NCBI GenBank assembly: GCA_964541485.1
Contig: CAZIQL010000062.1
Span: 1 to 14,465 of the forward strand
DNA: 14,465 nt
Source of the DNA: SIG299 sp964541485
Lineage (GTDB): Bacteria; Bacillota; Clostridia; Lachnospirales; Lachnospiraceae
Direction of reading: 5' to 3'
Shown here: one piece after another, positions 12,839-14,465 of the stretch
How positions within the stretch are numbered: the first letter of the stretch is position 1
How the letters are laid out: every line of letters starts with the position of its first letter
Position numbers and translations under genes: made by a program
The notes under the pieces: model-generated
What the model was told of the DNA's origin: nothing
The model's database searches: none
Seen by the model: only the letters and a program-made list of their open reading frames with translations

Positions 12839-14465
12839 TTATTTTTTCTTTTTCCTAAAGAAGTATGTCAGAACGCCTCCCACAGCACCGATGGCTAATG
12901 CAATACCTGCGACAAGAGCGGTAGGGAAGCCACCGTCGTTGTCTGCCGGAATATCATCGGTTGGAGTATCCGGAGCAATCGTCGGTTCTGCCGGTGCTTC
13001 CGTCGGAGCAACTGTAGGCTCTACAGGTGTTTTTGTAGGAGCAGCTGTCGGTTCCGGTGTCACCACGGCATCCTCCGGTAAGTAAATAAGGATGTAGCAG
13101 AGGTTGATACAGAGGGTGGAAGCCGGTGCGGTAACCACTAAATCAAGCTCGCCGTTTGTGATGGTAGCCGTGGTTGTCACGGACTGATTGACCGGAATGT
13201 TATTTAGCTTTTCTTCACCGTTGATGGTAACAATCGGGTTCTTGGAGCAGTTCCAAGGATCGGTAAAGTAAAGCTTTACGGTGTATTCGCCGTTTGGCAA
13301 CTCAAAACGGTAGTTTAACGTTCTTGGCATGCCGTTTTCATACTGATTCTTGGTGTAACGGTTTGTGAGTGCTTTTTTGCTGGCATCGGTGATGTTTGCA
13401 TTGGTTTCCAGAGGCCAGGTGTTATCGGTGAAGACCGTATTAATCATGTTTGCGTTGTTTGCGGTGCCGTTCTTTAATGGACTTGAAACGGTATCGACAA
13501 TACCCCACATCATTCCGGTTACCGGGTCTTTGCCGTATACCTGCTCGGTAACACCGTTGTAAATACCGAAGGCTTCCTTGTCGCCAGGGGTGGTTACGTC
13601 AAAGTCACCGCAGTTGACATAATAAGCAAGAGTAGGGTCCACATCGGTACGCTCTCCCACTTCCTGTTCAATGAGAATGGTATAATCGGCAGAAGTCGTA
13701 TGGTCTTCGGCATAAACCGTGTAGTTCAGTGTTACAAAGTTGTTTCTGCTCAAATCTACGGTATAGGTTTCTTTTGCAACGGAGCCGTTCACACGGACAT
13801 AACCGTGCGTATCTTCCGGTGTGGCAGTGATGGTAAGTGTGTCGACGTCTGCATAAACCGTATACAGATAAGAGCCATCGGCTTCTGTCGTGGACGGATA
13901 AGTATTGCCGTTTGCAGTATCCATTACACTAAAGGTTACGCCGGTATTTTTTGTATAAGCTTCTGTCATGTACAAGTAATTACAGATGCGTGCGGAGGCT
14001 TCCTCGTTTGCACCTGCAAAGGTGACAGCAACGGTGGAATAGCCTTCATTGCCTTCGTATCCGTCATAGGTGGTGGAGTATTTGGATAAGAGTTCCTTTG
14101 TCACCGGAATGCGGATGGTATATTCTTCTTCGGTTCCGGTATAAGCGAGAACTTCGCTATATACCACTTCTTCTCCAACGGAAATCTTTAAGGATTTTCC
14201 GTTGTCTTCCTTCTTTAACGTAAGCTCCAGCGCGTTGTCGACATTCGGATTGACCTTCATGGTATAGGTAAATGCACCGCCGGCATTTGCATAACGGCTC
14301 GTTCCCTGACTGGTCGAACCGGTGGAGCCGGTACCTGTCTCAGTCATGTTATGTAAGGAATCGTTTTCGTACTGACCATAACCCGGCTGTACGGTGTCGA
14401 GGAGTGCGTCTGCAAAACGGGCATCCTCTTTGTCGCGCAAATACTTGGAGACATTGAAGGCATCG
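12839..14465 (-). CDS. Large cell-surface carbohydrate-active protein, C-terminal part (N terminus outside the window)
   Basis: The frame stays open to base 14465, so at least 541 residues are seen and the N terminus is missing; the TTG at 14440 is not a real start. Numbered from 14440: about 45-160 is a beta domain (RYANAGGAFTYTMKVNP, then LKISVGEEVVYS) resembling the C-terminal domain of GH127-type beta-L-arabinofuranosidase-like (DUF1680) proteins; about 165-260 resembles a cadherin-like beta sandwich (TVYAEDHTTSADYTILIEQ); about 272-453 resembles a malectin-type sugar-binding domain (NYRFELPNGEYTVKLYFTDP); 457-500 is a Pro/Thr/Ala linker; 506-527 is a membrane helix followed by RKKKK. There is no LPxTG sortase motif, so anchoring is by the helix. 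It is probably an extracellular glycan-binding or degrading enzyme whose catalytic part lies outside the window; that part is inferred from the family resemblance only. Confidence 0.75.
   Translation of the reverse strand, partial: DAFNVSKYLRDKEDARFADALLDTVQPGYGQYENDSLHNMTETGTGSTGSTSQGTSRYANAGGAFTYTMKVNPNVDNALELTLKKEDNGKSLKISVGEEVVYSEVLAYTGTEEEYTIRIPVTKELLSKYSTTYDGYEGNEGYSTVAVTFAGANEEASARICNYLYMTEAYTKNTGVTFSVMDTANGNTYPSTTEADGSYLYTVYADVDTLTITATPEDTHGYVRVNGSVAKETYTVDLSRNNFVTLNYTVYAEDHTTSADYTILIEQEVGERTDVDPTLAYYVNCGDFDVTTPGDKEAFGIYNGVTEQVYGKDPVTGMMWGIVDTVSSPLKNGTANNANMINTVFTDNTWPLETNANITDASKKALTNRYTKNQYENGMPRTLNYRFELPNGEYTVKLYFTDPWNCSKNPIVTINGEEKLNNIPVNQSVTTTATITNGELDLVVTAPASTLCINLCYILIYLPEDAVVTPEPTAAPTKTPVEPTVAPTEAPAEPTIAPDTPTDDIPADNDGGFPTALVAGIALAIGAVGGVLTYFFRKKKK

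Noticed and set aside
13700..14089. Plus-strand open frame of 129 codons
   Set aside because: It lies antisense to the surface-protein gene, whose domain motifs are clear; its Cys/Ile/Gly-rich composition is typical of a shadow frame.

Overview
The window looks like chromosomal DNA of a Gram-positive Clostridia member, most likely Lachnospiraceae. This is inferred from moderate GC, strong AGGAGG-type ribosome binding sites, a YtrA-type GntR regulator, and protein sequences typical of gut Firmicutes. No rRNA or other marker gene fixes the taxon.

Layout. (1) Bases 1-915 hold the 3' part of a sensor histidine kinase. (2) Bases 1055-4917 hold five tightly packed, partly overlapping plus-strand genes for membrane lipid and glycolipid metabolism: a CrtO-like acyltransferase, a UgtP/MGDG-synthase-like glycosyltransferase, a PlsC acyltransferase, a PAP2-family membrane phosphatase or transferase, and a diacylglycerol-kinase-family lipid kinase. 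A stem-loop terminator follows. (3) Bases 4974-9588 hold a promoter with stacked inverted repeats, then a YtrA-type GntR regulator, an ABC ATPase, a large ABC-2-type permease and a VanY-like D,D-carboxypeptidase. This looks like an auto-regulated cell-envelope unit. (4) Bases 9589-10050 are non-coding and unusually structured: a nested stem set that could be an RNA, a 132-bp palindromic element with 16-bp perfect ends and internal hairpins, and a 14-bp-stem hairpin overlapping one of two 12-bp direct repeats. (5) Bases 10051-12739 hold the tldD/tldE metalloprotease pair, followed by a perfect 12-bp hairpin. (6) On the minus strand, 14465-12839 is the C-terminal part of a large surface protein that continues beyond the window. 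It has carbohydrate-enzyme-type beta domains, a malectin-like module, a Pro/Thr linker and a C-terminal membrane anchor.

How the genes may work together (inference). PlsC makes phosphatidic acid, the PAP2 protein may yield diacylglycerol, the UgtP-like enzyme would glycosylate it, the CrtO-like enzyme could acylate the sugar, and the lipid kinase would recycle diacylglycerol. That would be a compact module for an acylated glycolipid. The neighbouring GntR-ABC-VanY unit also points to envelope homeostasis. The least explained sequence is the intergenic region 9589-10050.
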